Positions 33,178 to 43,228 of a DNA stretch of 64,000 nt are shown here, in pieces. This stretch comes from Vulcanimicrobiota bacterium (GTDB lineage Bacteria > Vulcanimicrobiota > Vulcanimicrobiia > Vulcanimicrobiales > Vulcanimicrobiaceae). The translations under genes were made by a program, and so were the position numbers. The notes under the pieces were generated by a model. That model was given only the letters and a program-made list of their open reading frames with translations. It was not told the DNA's origin and ran no database searches. The DNA lies in assembly GCA_003140215.1 (NCBI GenBank), contig PLJL01000004.1:404193-468192 (forward strand), given 5' to 3'. The first letter of the stretch is position 1; every line of letters begins with the position of its first letter.

Positions 33178-33281
33178 CCGCGACGGGTACGCGGGCCGGA
33201 GAGGAGTCCCTGGTGTTGCGAGCAGGGGGTCCCTTCGAAGCGTTTGGCCGCCGCGCTGGCCGGGGTACGAGCCCGCGAGCG

Positions 33282-33362
33282 ATGGATGACAACGAACGCC
33301 CGGTCAAAGAGCTCCTGCACGATGTGCGCCAGCGCGTCGAGCGCGTCGCTGATTCGGCGTGA
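33282..33362 (+). CDS. Possible 26-residue ORF upstream of meaB
   Basis: ATG 33282 to TGA 33362, in the 243-base gap between the divergent tricorn and meaB genes. The peptide is charged and helical (NERPVKELLHDVRQRVERVA) with no recognisable family and no clear ribosome site. It may be noise. The rest of the gap shows no feature I can support. Confidence 0.2.
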   Translation: MDDNERPVKELLHDVRQRVERVADSA

Positions 33363-33420
33363 GGCCGGCCCCAACGGCGTAACGGGAACCGCACCGCGCG
33401 TCCGTGAACGCGAACGCGCG

Positions 33421-34407
33421 ATGGACGACCCCCACGCCGCGGCCGCGTTGCTGACGGCGTTTCGTGCCGGCGATCCGCGCGCGCTCGCCCGCGCGATCTC
33501 GCGCTGTGAGTCGGGGCGCGGCGCCGGACTGATCCACGCGCTCTATCCGCTGACCGGCCGCGCCGTGACCGTCGGCCTCACCGGACCGCCCGGCGTCGGC
33601 AAATCGACCCTCAGCTCCGCGCTGGTCGCGCACGTGCGCAAGCTCGGCAAGACCGTCGGCGTGATCTCCGTCGATCCGAGTTCGCCCTTCTCGCACGGCG
33701 CGCTGCTGGGCGACCGCATCCGGCTCGCGGAGCACTTCGTCGACCCCGACGTGTTCATCCGCTCGATGGCGTCGCGCGGCCACCTCGGTGGGCTGGCGGG
33801 CGCCACCGCCGACGCGGTTTCACTCATGGACGCGTTCGGCAAGGACGTCGTGCTCGTCGAGACGGTCGGCGTGGGCCAGTCCGAGATCGAGATCGCCGAA
33901 GTCGCCGACACGACGCTGGTGGCGTTGCAACCGGGGAGCGGCGATTCGGTGCAGGTGCTCAAGGCCGGCGTCCTCGAGATCGCCGACGTCTTCGTGGTCA
34001 ACAAGAGCGATCACCCGATGGCCTTGCAACTGCAGCGCGAGATCCGTTCGATGATGGAGATGCTCGTCTACGACGCTTGGGTTCCGGAGCTGGTGAGCAC
34101 CCAAGCACTCCAAGGTAAAGGGATCGACAAGCTCTGGGACGCGATCGTCGCGCACGATGCGTGGCTGCGCGAAAGCGGCGCGATCCGCGCGAAGCGGCGC
34201 GCGGCGTTCGCGCACCGCGTTCGTCAGCTCGCGCTGGGGACGCTGGACGCGCGCATCGAGAGCGTGGTCGCCGAGCTCGGCGACGACCTCGACCCCTACG
34301 CCGCGGCGGAGATCGTGCTGGAGCGCTTCGGCGTGCGCGACGGCGTCGGGGCGCTGGGCAACGTGCGCGCCCCCGGCGCCGTGCGCGCGCACGTCAAGGG
34401 GTTGTGA
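33421..34407 (+). CDS. meaB: Methylmalonyl-CoA mutase-associated GTPase MeaB
   Basis: 328 residues from ATG 33421; the long in-frame extension upstream is not conserved. G-domain: Walker A GLTGPPGVGKSTLSSAL, VISVDPSSPFSHGALLGDRIR, switch region MASRGHLGGLAGAT, G3 ETVGVGQSE, and NKSD for guanine. MeaB (ArgK family) gates cofactor B12 loading and protects methylmalonyl-CoA mutase. Followed by a hydrolase gene (GTGA overlap) and then both mutase subunits, which supports the assignment. Confidence 0.95.
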   Translation: MDDPHAAAALLTAFRAGDPRALARAISRCESGRGAGLIHALYPLTGRAVTVGLTGPPGVGKSTLSSALVAHVRKLGKTVGVISVDPSSPFSHGALLGDRIRLAEHFVDPDVFIRSMASRGHLGGLAGATADAVSLMDAFGKDVVLVETVGVGQSEIEIAEVADTTLVALQPGSGDSVQVLKAGVLEIADVFVVNKSDHPMALQLQREIRSMMEMLVYDAWVPELVSTQALQGKGIDKLWDAIVAHDAWLRESGAIRAKRRAAFAHRVRQLALGTLDARIESVVAELGDDLDPYAAAEIVLERFGVRDGVGALGNVRAPGAVRAHVKGL

Positions 34408-35225
34408 CGCTCGGGGCTGCGGGTGCGCCGTCCGCGCGCGAATGGCAAGTGCGCTTGAGTGACGGGGCCGAGACGACGGTGGAGCAGTGGGGTGAGCGTG
34501 GGCCGCTCGTCGTCGCCGTGCACGGGTTGAGCTCGTCGCGCCGCGGCTGGGCGCGCATCGGCGAGCACCTCGCCGACCGCTACCGCGTCGTCGCGTACGA
34601 TCAGCGCGGACACGGCGACAGCACGGCGCGCGGCCCGATGACGCTGCAACGCAGCGTCGATGACCTCGCCGAGGTAGTCGCCGCGCTCGACGAGCCGGTT
34701 CACGCGCTGGTCGGACACTCGTGGGGCGGCGCCGTCGCCGTGGCCGGCGGCCTGCGCGTCGATCCGGCGCGCGTCGTCGCGATCGACCCGATGCTGCACG
34801 TCGCGCGCGGCGTCTGGAGCACGCAAACGCTGCCTGCGTACCGGCGTATGCTCGGCGAGCCGCTCGACGAGCGGGAGGCGTCGATCCGGGTTTCGCACGC
34901 GGCGCTGCCCGACGTCGAGATCGAATCGAAGCTGCACGCGGCGCGCCGGATCACCCTTGCGCCGATCGTCGCGCTGGGCGTCGAGAACGGCATCGACGAA
35001 GGGCGCTGGGACGTGCGCGACCTCGTCCCCGGCTACCCCAAGCCACTGCTCGTCGCGCTGGCCGATGCGCGCCGCAGCGTCGTGGTTGCGGCGGACCGGC
35101 CCGGGCTAGTCGAGCGCGGTGGCCCGCACGTGCGGGTCGAGGTGTTCGAGGGCGCGAGCCACTCGCTGCAGCGCGACGCCTTCGACCGCTTCATGCCGGT
35201 GCTCGAGACGTTCCTGGCCCAGTGA
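34404..35225 (+). CDS. Alpha/beta hydrolase inside the mutase operon
   Basis: 273 residues. Oxyanion loop AVHGLSSSRRGWARIG, strand DQRGHGDS, nucleophile elbow VGHSWGGAVA, and a C-terminal GASHSL His. The GTG start overlaps the meaB stop. It lies between meaB and the mutase subunits, where a CoA-thioester or ester hydrolase would make sense, but no such activity is visible from the sequence. Confidence 0.85.
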   Translation: MTLGAAGAPSAREWQVRLSDGAETTVEQWGERGPLVVAVHGLSSSRRGWARIGEHLADRYRVVAYDQRGHGDSTARGPMTLQRSVDDLAEVVAALDEPVHALVGHSWGGAVAVAGGLRVDPARVVAIDPMLHVARGVWSTQTLPAYRRMLGEPLDEREASIRVSHAALPDVEIESKLHAARRITLAPIVALGVENGIDEGRWDVRDLVPGYPKPLLVALADARRSVVVAADRPGLVERGGPHVRVEVFEGASHSLQRDAFDRFMPVLETFLAQ

Positions 35226-35303
35226 CGGGCGCAACCCCGGCGATTCGGGAAAGTGACGGCAAGAGGTCGAACCCTCGGGTTGACCCGGAGGAAGCACTAG
35301 CAC

Positions 35304-37013
35304 GTGGCCAAGATGATCGATCGCGCGTCGGGACTGGGACCCGGCCTCACCCCGGAGTACGGCGAGCTCGTCGAGCGCTGGGACGCCAAGGCCGGCCGGA
35401 CGCCGCCTCGCAGCGGCAAAGGCTCGGGGGCCGTCGACCGCACGATCTCGGACCTGCCGCTCAAGACCCTCTACGGCCCGGCCGACGTCGCGCAGCTCGA
35501 CCTGGCCGCCGATTTGGGCGTACCGGGCGAATTTCCGTACACGCGCGGGATCCATCCGACGATGTATCGTTCGCGGCTGTGGACGATGCGCCAGTTCGCG
35601 GGCTTCGGCAACGCCAAACAAACCAACGAGCGCTATCACTTCCTGCTCTCGCAAGGTCAGATGGGGCTCTCGGTCGCGTTCGACATGCCTACCCTGATGG
35701 GTTACGACTCCGACAGCCCCAAAGCGCTGGGCGAGGTCGGCAAGTGCGGCGTCGCCATCGACAGCGTGCGCGACATGGAGACGCTCTTCGACGGCATCGA
35801 CTTGGGCGCGATCACGACCTCGATGACGATCAACGGCCCGGCCGCGATCGCACTCGCGCAGTACATCGTGACGGCCGAGAACAAAGGCATCCCGCGGGCT
35901 CGGCTCGGCGGCACGCTGCAAGCCGACATCCTCAAAGAGTACATCGCGCAGAAAGAGTGGATCTTTCCGCCCCGCCCGCACGTCCGCATCATCGTCGACA
36001 TGATGGAGTTCTGCACGCGCGAGATGCCCAAGTGGAACACCATCTCCGTGTCGGGCTACCATATCCGCGAAGCGGGGTCGACCGCGGCGCAAGAGTTGGC
36101 GTTCACCCTAGCCGACGGTTTTGCGTACGTCGAAGCCGCGGTCGCGCGCGGGATGGACGTCGACGATTTCGCGCCGCGTCTGTCGTACTTTTTCAACAGC
36201 CACATCGACTTCTTCGAGGAGATCGCCAAGTTCCGGGCGGCCCGGCGGATCTATGCACGGCGCATGCGCGACGTGTTCGGGGCCAAGGACCCGCGCTCGT
36301 GGCAGCTGCGCTTCCACACCCAGACCGCCGGCTGCAGCGCGACGGCCCAGCAGCCCGAGAACAACATCGTGCGCGTCGCCTACGAAGCGATGGCGGCAGC
36401 GTTGGGCGGAACCCAGTCGCTGCACACCAACTCGATGGACGAAGTGATGGCGCTGCCCACGGAGAAGTCGGTGGAGATCGCGCTGCGCACCCAGCAGGTG
36501 CTCGCGTACGAGACCAACGTCACCAACGTCGTCGACCCGCTGGGCGGCTCGTATTTCGTCGAGGCGCTGACCGACGAGATGGAACGCCAGGTCGAGGAGT
36601 ACTTCGCGCACATCGCCGAGTTCGGCGGGATGGTCGAAGCCGTCGAGGCCGGCTATCCGCAGCGGGAGATCGCCGATGCTTCCTATCGGTACCAGCGGTC
36701 GATCGAGTCCGGCGAGCGGATCATCGTCGGCGTCAACGCGTTCGAGCGTCCCGACGAGACGCCGTCGGCGGACCTGCTCAAGATCGGTGCCGAGATCGAA
36801 CGCGGTCAAGCGCGCGCGGTGCAGGACGTTCGGGCGAGCCGCGACGGCGCCGCCGTCGAGGTGTCGCTCGCCGCGCTCAAGCGCGCCTGCGCCGGCGACG
36901 CCAACGTCATGCCGCCGTTGATCGAGTGCGTCAAAGCGGTCTGCACCGAAGGTGAGATCATCGACGCAATGGTCAGCGTCTACGGCCGCTACACGGAAAC
37001 CTCAGTATTTTGA
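35304..37013 (+). CDS. Methylmalonyl-CoA mutase, catalytic (large) subunit
   Basis: 569 residues with the full TIM-barrel substrate domain: [66 protein letters not shown] and [15 protein letters not shown]. No B12-binding domain is attached; that is encoded by the next gene, so this is the split form seen in archaea and many bacteria. GGAGGAAG precedes the GTG start. Interconverts (R)-methylmalonyl-CoA and succinyl-CoA in propionate/branched-chain catabolism. Confidence 0.96.
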   Translation: MAKMIDRASGLGPGLTPEYGELVERWDAKAGRTPPRSGKGSGAVDRTISDLPLKTLYGPADVAQLDLAADLGVPGEFPYTRGIHPTMYRSRLWTMRQFAGFGNAKQTNERYHFLLSQGQMGLSVAFDMPTLMGYDSDSPKALGEVGKCGVAIDSVRDMETLFDGIDLGAITTSMTINGPAAIALAQYIVTAENKGIPRARLGGTLQADILKEYIAQKEWIFPPRPHVRIIVDMMEFCTREMPKWNTISVSGYHIREAGSTAAQELAFTLADGFAYVEAAVARGMDVDDFAPRLSYFFNSHIDFFEEIAKFRAARRIYARRMRDVFGAKDPRSWQLRFHTQTAGCSATAQQPENNIVRVAYEAMAAALGGTQSLHTNSMDEVMALPTEKSVEIALRTQQVLAYETNVTNVVDPLGGSYFVEALTDEMERQVEEYFAHIAEFGGMVEAVEAGYPQREIADASYRYQRSIESGERIIVGVNAFERPDETPSADLLKIGAEIERGQARAVQDVRASRDGAAVEVSLAALKRACAGDANVMPPLIECVKAVCTEGEIIDAMVSVYGRYTETSVF

Positions 37014-37444
37014 CCGCCAACACTACCGCTAGGCTCCGGCCCTTGCGCGTAATCGTTGCGAAGGCCGGGCTCGATGGCCACGACCGCGGGGCGAAAGTCA
37101 TCGCTCGCGCGCTGCGTGACGCGGGGATGGAAGTGATCTACACCGGGCTGTTCCAGACACCCGAGCAGATCGTGCAGACCGCGATCCAAGAGGACGCCGA
37201 CGGGATCGGCCTGTCGATCCTCTCGGGTGCGCACATGACCTTGTTCCCGCTCGTCGTCGAGCAGCTCAAGGCGCAGGACGCCGGAGACATCGTCTTCTTC
37301 GGCGGCGGCACGATCCCGGCCGACGACGCCGCGGAGCTCAAACGGCTCGGCGTGCGCGCGATCTTCACGCCTGGCGCGCCGCTGTCCGAGATCATCGCCT
37401 TCGTCGAACGCGAGTGCGGCAAACGACGCGAACTTGTCGGTTAG
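37010..37444 (+). CDS. Methylmalonyl-CoA mutase, cobalamin-binding (small) subunit
   Basis: 144 residues, TTG start overlapping the large-subunit stop (TTGA). The adenosylcobalamin motif DxHxxG is [11 protein letters not shown] (His replaces the lower axial benzimidazole), followed by SxL in [11 protein letters not shown] and the GGG loop FFGGGTIP. Works as a heteromer with the upstream protein. Confidence 0.95.
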   Translation: MTANTTARLRPLRVIVAKAGLDGHDRGAKVIARALRDAGMEVIYTGLFQTPEQIVQTAIQEDADGIGLSILSGAHMTLFPLVVEQLKAQDAGDIVFFGGGTIPADDAAELKRLGVRAIFTPGAPLSEIIAFVERECGKRRELVG

Positions 37445-37454
37445 GATCAGCAGT

Positions 37455-37571
37455 ATGGTGATGGACCGAGCGCAGCAGCATCTCGCGCTGTCCAGTATGG
37501 TGTTGCGAGGTCGGACCGGGGGCCCCGCGCGAAGCGCGGGGGGCGCGCAGCGAGAGCGGAGCGCCGTATGA
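37455..37571 (+). CDS. Possible 38-codon upstream ORF coupled to gltX
   Basis: ATG 37455, preceded by AGGA with eight-base spacing, runs to a TGA that overlaps the gltX ATG (ATGA). The encoded peptide (MVMDRAQQHLALSSMVLRGR...) is basic and matches nothing I know. It holds two copies of CAGTATGGTG and a GC hairpin. It could be a regulatory upstream ORF or chance. Confidence 0.35.
   Translation: MVMDRAQQHLALSSMVLRGRTGGPARSAGGAQRERSAV
37523..37541 (+). other. GC hairpin upstream of gltX
   Basis: Perfect eight-pair stem CCCCGCGC/GCGCGGGG with GAA loop, 27 bases before the gltX ATG and inside the small upstream ORF. No T-tract. Confidence 0.45.
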
Positions 37572-39064
37572 CCGTGCGCACGCGCGTCGCACCGTCTCCG
37601 ACGGGCGATCCGCATGTCGGTACGGCGTATGTCGCGCTGGTGAACTACTGTTTCGCCAAGCAGCAGGGCGGCGATTTTCTGCTCCGCATCGAGGACACCG
37701 ACCAGGCGCGCTCGACGCCCGAGTCCGAGCGCGCGATTCTGGCCGCGTTGCGCTGGACCGGTCTGTCGTGGGACGAGGGTCCCGACGTCGGCGGACCGCA
37801 TGGCCCCTACCGCCAGAGCGAACGCAGCGCGATCTACGAACGCTACGCCGCGGAGCTGCTCGCCACGGGCCACGCGTTCCGCTGCTTTTGCACGCCGCAG
37901 CGGCTCGAGGAGATGCGCGCCGCGCAGCGCGCCGCTAAGATTCCGCAGAAATACGACGGGCGCTGCGTCGCGGTCCCCGACGCCGAATCGGCGGCGCGCG
38001 CCGCGGCCGGCGAACCGTTCGTCGTGCGGATGAAGGTGCCGGCCGCGGGCGTGTGCATCGTCGAGGACGTCGCCCGCGGCCCGGTACCCTTCGAATACGC
38101 GACGGTCGACATGCAGGTGCTGCTCAAGTCGGACGGTCTGCCGACCTATCATCTCGCCAACGTCGTCGACGACCACCTCATGGAGGTCACGCACGTGATC
38201 CGCGGTGAGGAATGGATGTCCTCGGCGCCCAAGCACCTGTTGTTGTACTCGTATTTCGGATGGACGCCGCCGGTGCTCATGCATCTGCCGCTGCTGCGCA
38301 ACCCGGACAAGTCGAAGCTCAGCAAACGCAAGAATCCGACCGGGATCCTGTTCTACGAGCGGATGGGCTATCTGCCCGAAGCATTGCTCAACTTTCTGGG
38401 TCTGCTGCTCGCCGCGGCGCCCGAGGGTCAGGAGATGTTCGGGCTGCCGGCGCTGATCGAGCGGCTCGACCTGGCGAAGATCTCCTTGGGCGGCCCGGTC
38501 TTCGACATCGCCAAGCTGGACTGGCTCAACGGTCAGTACCTGCGGCATTTGACGCCGGCCGAGCTGATCGACCGCACGGCGTCCTGGGGTTTCGATCGCG
38601 CGCGGATCGACCGCATCGCGGAGCTGGCGCAGTCGCGCGTCGAGCGCTTGAGCGATCTGGTCCCAACCGCGGCGTTTTTGTTCGCGGGGCGGGTGGCGGT
38701 AACGCCTGAGGCGTTCGCGGGGGCCAAGCTCGCCGAGCTCGACGTGCGCAAAGCGCTTGCGCTCGCGATGTGGCGCCTCGACACGCAGGCCGTCTTCGAC
38801 AAGACGACCGTCGAGGTCGTGCTCAAGAGCGTCGGCGAGACGCTGGGCACAAAGTTCCGCGACCTTTCGCGCGTCTACTACGTGGCGATGACGGGCAGCC
38901 CGACCTCGCTGCCGCTCTTCGACTCGATGGAGCTGCTGGGGCGCGATCTGTGCCGCGAGCGCTTCCGCGTCGCGCTCGACGTCCTGGGCGGCATGAGCGC
39001 CAAAGAACAGAAAGAATGGCAGCGCAGCACGTCGCCCGACGAATCCGATGGAGCGGCGGCGTGA
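37568..39064 (+). CDS. gltX: Glutamate-tRNA ligase
   Basis: 498 residues, class I synthetase. HIGH-type motif in APSPTGDPHVGTAYVAL, the Glu-specific IEDTDQARS, KMSKS-type loop KSKLSKRKNP, and a C-terminal alpha-helical anticodon-binding half. The Cys of FCTPQRLEE in the Zn-region is present. GGAG lies seven bases upstream of the ATG. Co-transcribed with glmU (GTGA overlap). Confidence 0.95.
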   Translation: MTVRTRVAPSPTGDPHVGTAYVALVNYCFAKQQGGDFLLRIEDTDQARSTPESERAILAALRWTGLSWDEGPDVGGPHGPYRQSERSAIYERYAAELLATGHAFRCFCTPQRLEEMRAAQRAAKIPQKYDGRCVAVPDAESAARAAAGEPFVVRMKVPAAGVCIVEDVARGPVPFEYATVDMQVLLKSDGLPTYHLANVVDDHLMEVTHVIRGEEWMSSAPKHLLLYSYFGWTPPVLMHLPLLRNPDKSKLSKRKNPTGILFYERMGYLPEALLNFLGLLLAAAPEGQEMFGLPALIERLDLAKISLGGPVFDIAKLDWLNGQYLRHLTPAELIDRTASWGFDRARIDRIAELAQSRVERLSDLVPTAAFLFAGRVAVTPEAFAGAKLAELDVRKALALAMWRLDTQAVFDKTTVEVVLKSVGETLGTKFRDLSRVYYVAMTGSPTSLPLFDSMELLGRDLCRERFRVALDVLGGMSAKEQKEWQRSTSPDESDGAAA

Positions 39065-40416
39065 GCGCACGGGCGATCGTCTTGGCCGCCGGCAAGGGGA
39101 CGCGCATGAAGTCGGCGCGGCCCAAGGTGCTGCACGAGCTGTGCGGTCGGCCGATGCTGTGGTGGGTGCTCGAAGCGCTTCGGGCGGCCGGCGTCGACGA
39201 CGTCGTCGTCGTGACCAACCCGCAGCTCGACCCGCTGCTTGCGTCGTTCGGCGTGCGCACGGCGATCCAATCCGAACAGCTGGGAACCGGGCACGCAGTG
39301 CGCATCGGACTCGATGCGCTCGCGCCGGGCGACGGCTGCGTGGTGGTGGCGTACGCCGACATGCCGCTCGTCGGCGCGTCGTTGTTCGAGGACGTGCGGG
39401 CGGCGCTCGATCCGGACGCGCGGATCGCGCTCGCGCTCGTCACCGCGCGGATGCCGCTGCCGTCGGCCTTCGGCCGCATCCTGCGCCATCCGAGGAAGGA
39501 GCGTGTCGAGCGCATCGTCGAGGCGAAAGACTGCACGCCCAAGCAGCTCGCGATCGACGAGATGAACGCCGGGATCTATGCCTTCGCCGAACCGGCGTTG
39601 CGCGAGGTCATCGCCGGCGTCGGCAACCGCAACGCGCAGGGCGAGTTCTACCTCACCGACACCGTCGCGCTGCTCGCCGGCTCCGGGCGCCGCGTCGCCG
39701 CGGTCTCGGCCGCCGACTACCGCACCGTGCTGGGCGTCAACGACCGCGTCGAGCTGGCCGAGGCGCGCGCCGTGCTCAACCGGCGCTTGTGTGAGGAGCA
39801 CATGCGCGCCGGGGTCACGATCGTCGATCCGGCGACGACCTACCTCGAGCCGGAGCTGGTCATCGCCGCCGACGTGACGATCCTGCCCGGCACCTCGATC
39901 TCGGGCCGGACCCGCGTCGGCGCCGGGACGACGATCGGCCCGCGCTGCCGCATCGCCGACGCCGCGATCGGGTCGCGCTGCGACATCCGCGAGAGCGTCG
40001 TGCTGGCGACGCGGCTGGGCGACGACGTGCGCGTGGGACCCTTCGCGCATTTGCGGGACGGCAACGTGATCGGCGACCGCGTGCGGATCGGCAACTTCGT
40101 CGAGTTCAAGAAATCCGAGATCGGCGACGACGTCAAGGCCAACCACCTGGCCTATATCGGCGACGCCAGCGTCGGCGCGCGCACCAATTACGGTGCGGGC
40201 GCGATCACCTGTAACTTCGACGGCGTGAACAAGAACCGCACCGAGATCGGCGCCGACGTCTTCGTCGGAACCAACAGCTCGCTGGTGGCCCCGGTGACGC
40301 TGGGCGACGGGGCGATCACCGGCGCGGGCGCGGTGGTGATCCGCGACGTCGAGCCGGGCGGCAAAGTCGTGGGCAACCCGGCTCGATCGATCGCGACGAA
40401 GCCTACCGAGGCGTAG
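39061..40416 (+). CDS. glmU: Bifunctional UDP-N-acetylglucosamine pyrophosphorylase / glucosamine-1-phosphate acetyltransferase
   Basis: 451 residues from a GTG overlapping the gltX stop. The N-terminal uridyltransferase domain has LAAGKGTRMKSARPKVLHEL, a QLGTGHAV nucleotide loop and AYADMPL metal Asp; the C-terminal half is a left-handed beta-helix of hexapeptide repeats with the catalytic His in KANHLAYIGD and NYGAGAITCNFDG. Makes UDP-GlcNAc for peptidoglycan. Confidence 0.97.
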   Translation: MSARAIVLAAGKGTRMKSARPKVLHELCGRPMLWWVLEALRAAGVDDVVVVTNPQLDPLLASFGVRTAIQSEQLGTGHAVRIGLDALAPGDGCVVVAYADMPLVGASLFEDVRAALDPDARIALALVTARMPLPSAFGRILRHPRKERVERIVEAKDCTPKQLAIDEMNAGIYAFAEPALREVIAGVGNRNAQGEFYLTDTVALLAGSGRRVAAVSAADYRTVLGVNDRVELAEARAVLNRRLCEEHMRAGVTIVDPATTYLEPELVIAADVTILPGTSISGRTRVGAGTTIGPRCRIADAAIGSRCDIRESVVLATRLGDDVRVGPFAHLRDGNVIGDRVRIGNFVEFKKSEIGDDVKANHLAYIGDASVGARTNYGAGAITCNFDGVNKNRTEIGADVFVGTNSSLVAPVTLGDGAITGAGAVVIRDVEPGGKVVGNPARSIATKPTEA

Positions 40417-40422
40417 CCGCCG

Positions 40423-41748
40423 CTAGTCGTCGTCGGGGACGAGATGCGAGGGCGCGCGCTGCGAGGCCGCCCGCAGGACGCTGCGCGTCAGGCGGATCCC
40501 GCTCAACGGCGTGACCGGCTGGTTGTAGTCGAACATGTCGTCGGGCGAATTGGCGCCGGCATCCCGCTGGCCCAGCGTTCCCAGGCCGAAGGTGTTCTCG
40601 ATGTAGCGTGTGATGCTGGCGGTCTCGTACTGCACGTGCGAGACGTAGCCGTGCTTCGTGTACGGCGAGACCACGAGCAGCGGCACGCGGAATCCCGGGC
40701 CGTTTCGGTCGATCTTCGGCGGCGCGACGTGATCGTACCAACCGCCCCAATCGTCCCACGTTACGAAGATCGCGGTGTCCTTCCAGTACTTGCTACTGCC
40801 GATCGCATCGACGATCGAGGTGACCCAGGCCGGGCCGCTCGTCGACGGGAACCGCGCGTGATCGGAGTTAAAGGCATCCGGCGTCACGAACGAGACGTCG
40901 CGCAGCGTACCGTTCGCGATGTCGGTGAGGATGGTCGTCTCCGGGGCGACTTGATTGTTCGTCCAGTCGGCTCCGTAGCGGATGTGTCTGATGGCGTCGA
41001 ACGGGGTCCACAGCGAGCCGGCGAGGTCGCCCGGAGCACCGATCTGCGGGGCGTAGTAGGCCCACGTCACGCCTGCGGGATCCATACGATCGGCGATCGT
41101 CTGATAGTCGAAGCAGGGAGGATTGGAGGATGACGCGATGGTCCCGTCCGCTTGCATCATTTGAACCCACGTGCCGGCCGGAGCATCGCACCCCCACGGC
41201 AGTGCCGAGGGGACGTTGACGACGTTGGCCGCCTGACCCGCGACAATGTACTGGTGCGCCGTATAGCTCGCGCTGCTGCTGGACGCGAACATCCGGTCCG
41301 CGAGCGCATACTTCGAAGCGAGGTCAAAGTACGGCTGTGCTTCCGAGCGCGGCACGTAAGCGTACGCAATGTTCGTCTCGTTGCGCGGGAAGGCGCCGAC
41401 GTGGTCGAAGCCGTCCATCTTTCCACTGTCCGAGCTCGCCGTGAAGTCTGCGTAGAGGTGATTGGGGTCGAGCCCGTATGCCATGGATACCGGCCGCAGC
41501 GGGACGCTGCTGCCGTCCGACGCGAGGCCCGACGCGACGGTATCTGCCCCCGGATATCCTTGGAAGAGGTTGTCGAACGAACGGTTTTCTTGCACGATGA
41601 CCACGATGTGCTTGATCACGTCGCTCGAGCGCTTGACGGACGTACTCCCGTCCGGGATCAACCCGCTGTGCGTCGTTCCGCCCCCGCCGCAACCGGCGGC
41701 GACGGCAAGGACCAAGACCGCAACCCAACTGCGCGGCGAAACTGTCAT
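40423..41748 (-). CDS. Phospholipase C/acid phosphatase-type phosphoesterase lipoprotein (copy 1)
   Basis: 441 residues from ATG 41748. Signal peptide with lipobox AAGC at about residues 17-20 followed by a run of Gly. The phosphoesterase family (PF04185) core is clear: VIVQENRSFDNLFQGYPG, the KMDGFDH stretch, DRMFASSSS, WDDWGGWYDHV and RVPLLVVSPYTKHGYVSH. Surface-attached hydrolase of phospholipids or phosphomonoesters. Its closest relative is the adjacent downstream-lying gene (41855-43228), so the two are a tandem duplicate. Ends six bases after glmU, convergent. Confidence 0.88.
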   Translation of the reverse strand: MTVSPRSWVAVLVLAVAAGCGGGGTTHSGLIPDGSTSVKRSSDVIKHIVVIVQENRSFDNLFQGYPGADTVASGLASDGSSVPLRPVSMAYGLDPNHLYADFTASSDSGKMDGFDHVGAFPRNETNIAYAYVPRSEAQPYFDLASKYALADRMFASSSSASYTAHQYIVAGQAANVVNVPSALPWGCDAPAGTWVQMMQADGTIASSSNPPCFDYQTIADRMDPAGVTWAYYAPQIGAPGDLAGSLWTPFDAIRHIRYGADWTNNQVAPETTILTDIANGTLRDVSFVTPDAFNSDHARFPSTSGPAWVTSIVDAIGSSKYWKDTAIFVTWDDWGGWYDHVAPPKIDRNGPGFRVPLLVVSPYTKHGYVSHVQYETASITRYIENTFGLGTLGQRDAGANSPDDMFDYNQPVTPLSGIRLTRSVLRAASQRAPSHLVPDDD

Positions 41749-41854
41749 ACACCCGTGTTCGACCGGAGGCACGGCGGTCTACAGGTCGCAAGGGCAAACT
41801 CTCATGCGCTAAGGTCCGGCCGAAAACGGCCGATAACGGCCCGTCGACCGCCGC

Positions 41855-43228
41855 TTAGTCGTCGGGTGGGGGGCCGATATCGATGGCCTGCAAATGGCGG
41901 AAGCTCTCGGCCGAACGGCGGCGCGTCGCGATCGACGTGTAGGCATGCGGAGCCGCGTTGAGGTCGAGCGTGTCGGCGATCGAGGTTGCCGTCGCGTCGG
42001 TTTGGCCGAGCGTGCCGAGACCGAACGTATCCTCGATGAAGCGCAGGATGCTGCCGAACTCGTAGGTGGTGTGGCTGACGTAGCCCGAGCGCGCATAGGG
42101 CGACGCGACGATGAGCGGGACGCGGAATCCCATCCCCATGCGGTCGCGGTGCGGCGGTTTGACGTGGTCGTACCAGCCGCCCCAGTCATCCCAGACCACG
42201 ATCAGCGCGGTGTCTTTCCAATACGGGCTGGTGCCCAGGGTGTTGGCGATCGTCGCAACCCAGTCCGGACCGCTGCCGTCGCTCGCCGAGGCGTGATCGC
42301 TCTCGCGGAAGTTCGGAACGACGTAGGACACTTGCGCCAGCCGGTTCTGCTTGATGTCGTCGAGGATCGTGTTCTCCGGGGACACGACATGCGACCAATC
42401 GGCGCCGAAACGAACGTGTTTGACCGCATCGAACGCGGACCAGATGTCGCCGTTTCGCGTCGCGATCAGCGGTGCGTAGTAGGTCCATGAAACGTTGCGC
42501 GCATCGAGCAAGTCGCCTAGCGTCGGCGTGTCGAGGCACGGCGACATGGGGTTCTGCAGTTTCGGCGTATCGGGTCCGTTCGGTCCGTCGACGGCGCCGG
42601 GATCGTCGTCGGCGAGCCGGTCGGTGAGCGCGGAGGCCGGACCGTCGCAGCCCCAAACGTAGGAGTTGGGGAAAGCCGTCGGGTTCTCCGACAAACTCAA
42701 CGCCGTACCCGCGATCAAGTACAGGTGCGCCGGGTAGCTCGGTCCGGAGTTGCTCTGGAACATGCGGTCGCCGAACGTGAACTGCTGCGCGAGGTCGCGA
42801 TAGGGCCGCGTCTCGTCGGCGGGGACGTAGCCCAGGCCGTCGGACGGGTTCACCGCCGAACCGCCCCAATTGCCCGTCACGACGCCGTCGAAGCCGTCCA
42901 TTTTGCCGTGGTCGTACTGCTTGAGAAAGTTGTAGTGGCTGTGGTCGACGTCGCCGGGCGTTTCGAGCCGAATCGGCCGTAACGCGACGGTTCCGCGGTC
43001 CTGCGTCGGCGCCGTGGCGACGGTGTCGGCGCCGGGAAATCCGCCGAAGAGGTTGTCGACCGAGCGGTTTTCCTGGATCACGACCACGACGTGGGCGATC
43101 TTGCCGCCGGCCGGGGTGATCACCACGGTCGTCGGCGTGACGCCGCTCGTCGTGCCGCCTCCGCCACCGCAGCCGCCCAAAGCGAGAACGAGGCTGAGGG
43201 TCCATCCTACGCTTGCGTGATCCTTCAC
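41855..43228 (-). CDS. Phospholipase C/acid phosphatase-type phosphoesterase lipoprotein (copy 2)
   Basis: 457 residues, GTG start. Signal peptide with lipobox LGGC and a Gly-rich linker. Same motifs as copy 1: VIQENRSVDNLFGGFPG, KMDGFDG, DRMFQSNSGPSYPAHLY, WDDWGGWYDHVKPP, and VASPYARSGYVSH. First gene of the pair, 106 bases upstream of copy 1. The copies have diverged well beyond recent duplication, so different substrates are likely. Confidence 0.88.
   Translation of the reverse strand: MKDHASVGWTLSLVLALGGCGGGGGTTSGVTPTTVVITPAGGKIAHVVVVIQENRSVDNLFGGFPGADTVATAPTQDRGTVALRPIRLETPGDVDHSHYNFLKQYDHGKMDGFDGVVTGNWGGSAVNPSDGLGYVPADETRPYRDLAQQFTFGDRMFQSNSGPSYPAHLYLIAGTALSLSENPTAFPNSYVWGCDGPASALTDRLADDDPGAVDGPNGPDTPKLQNPMSPCLDTPTLGDLLDARNVSWTYYAPLIATRNGDIWSAFDAVKHVRFGADWSHVVSPENTILDDIKQNRLAQVSYVVPNFRESDHASASDGSGPDWVATIANTLGTSPYWKDTALIVVWDDWGGWYDHVKPPHRDRMGMGFRVPLIVASPYARSGYVSHTTYEFGSILRFIEDTFGLGTLGQTDATATSIADTLDLNAAPHAYTSIATRRRSAESFRHLQAIDIGPPPDD

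Noticed and set aside
41815..41845. CGGCCGAAAACGGCCG palindrome between the two phosphoesterase genes as a terminator
   Set aside because: Stem is short and no U-tract follows on either strand; left unannotated.
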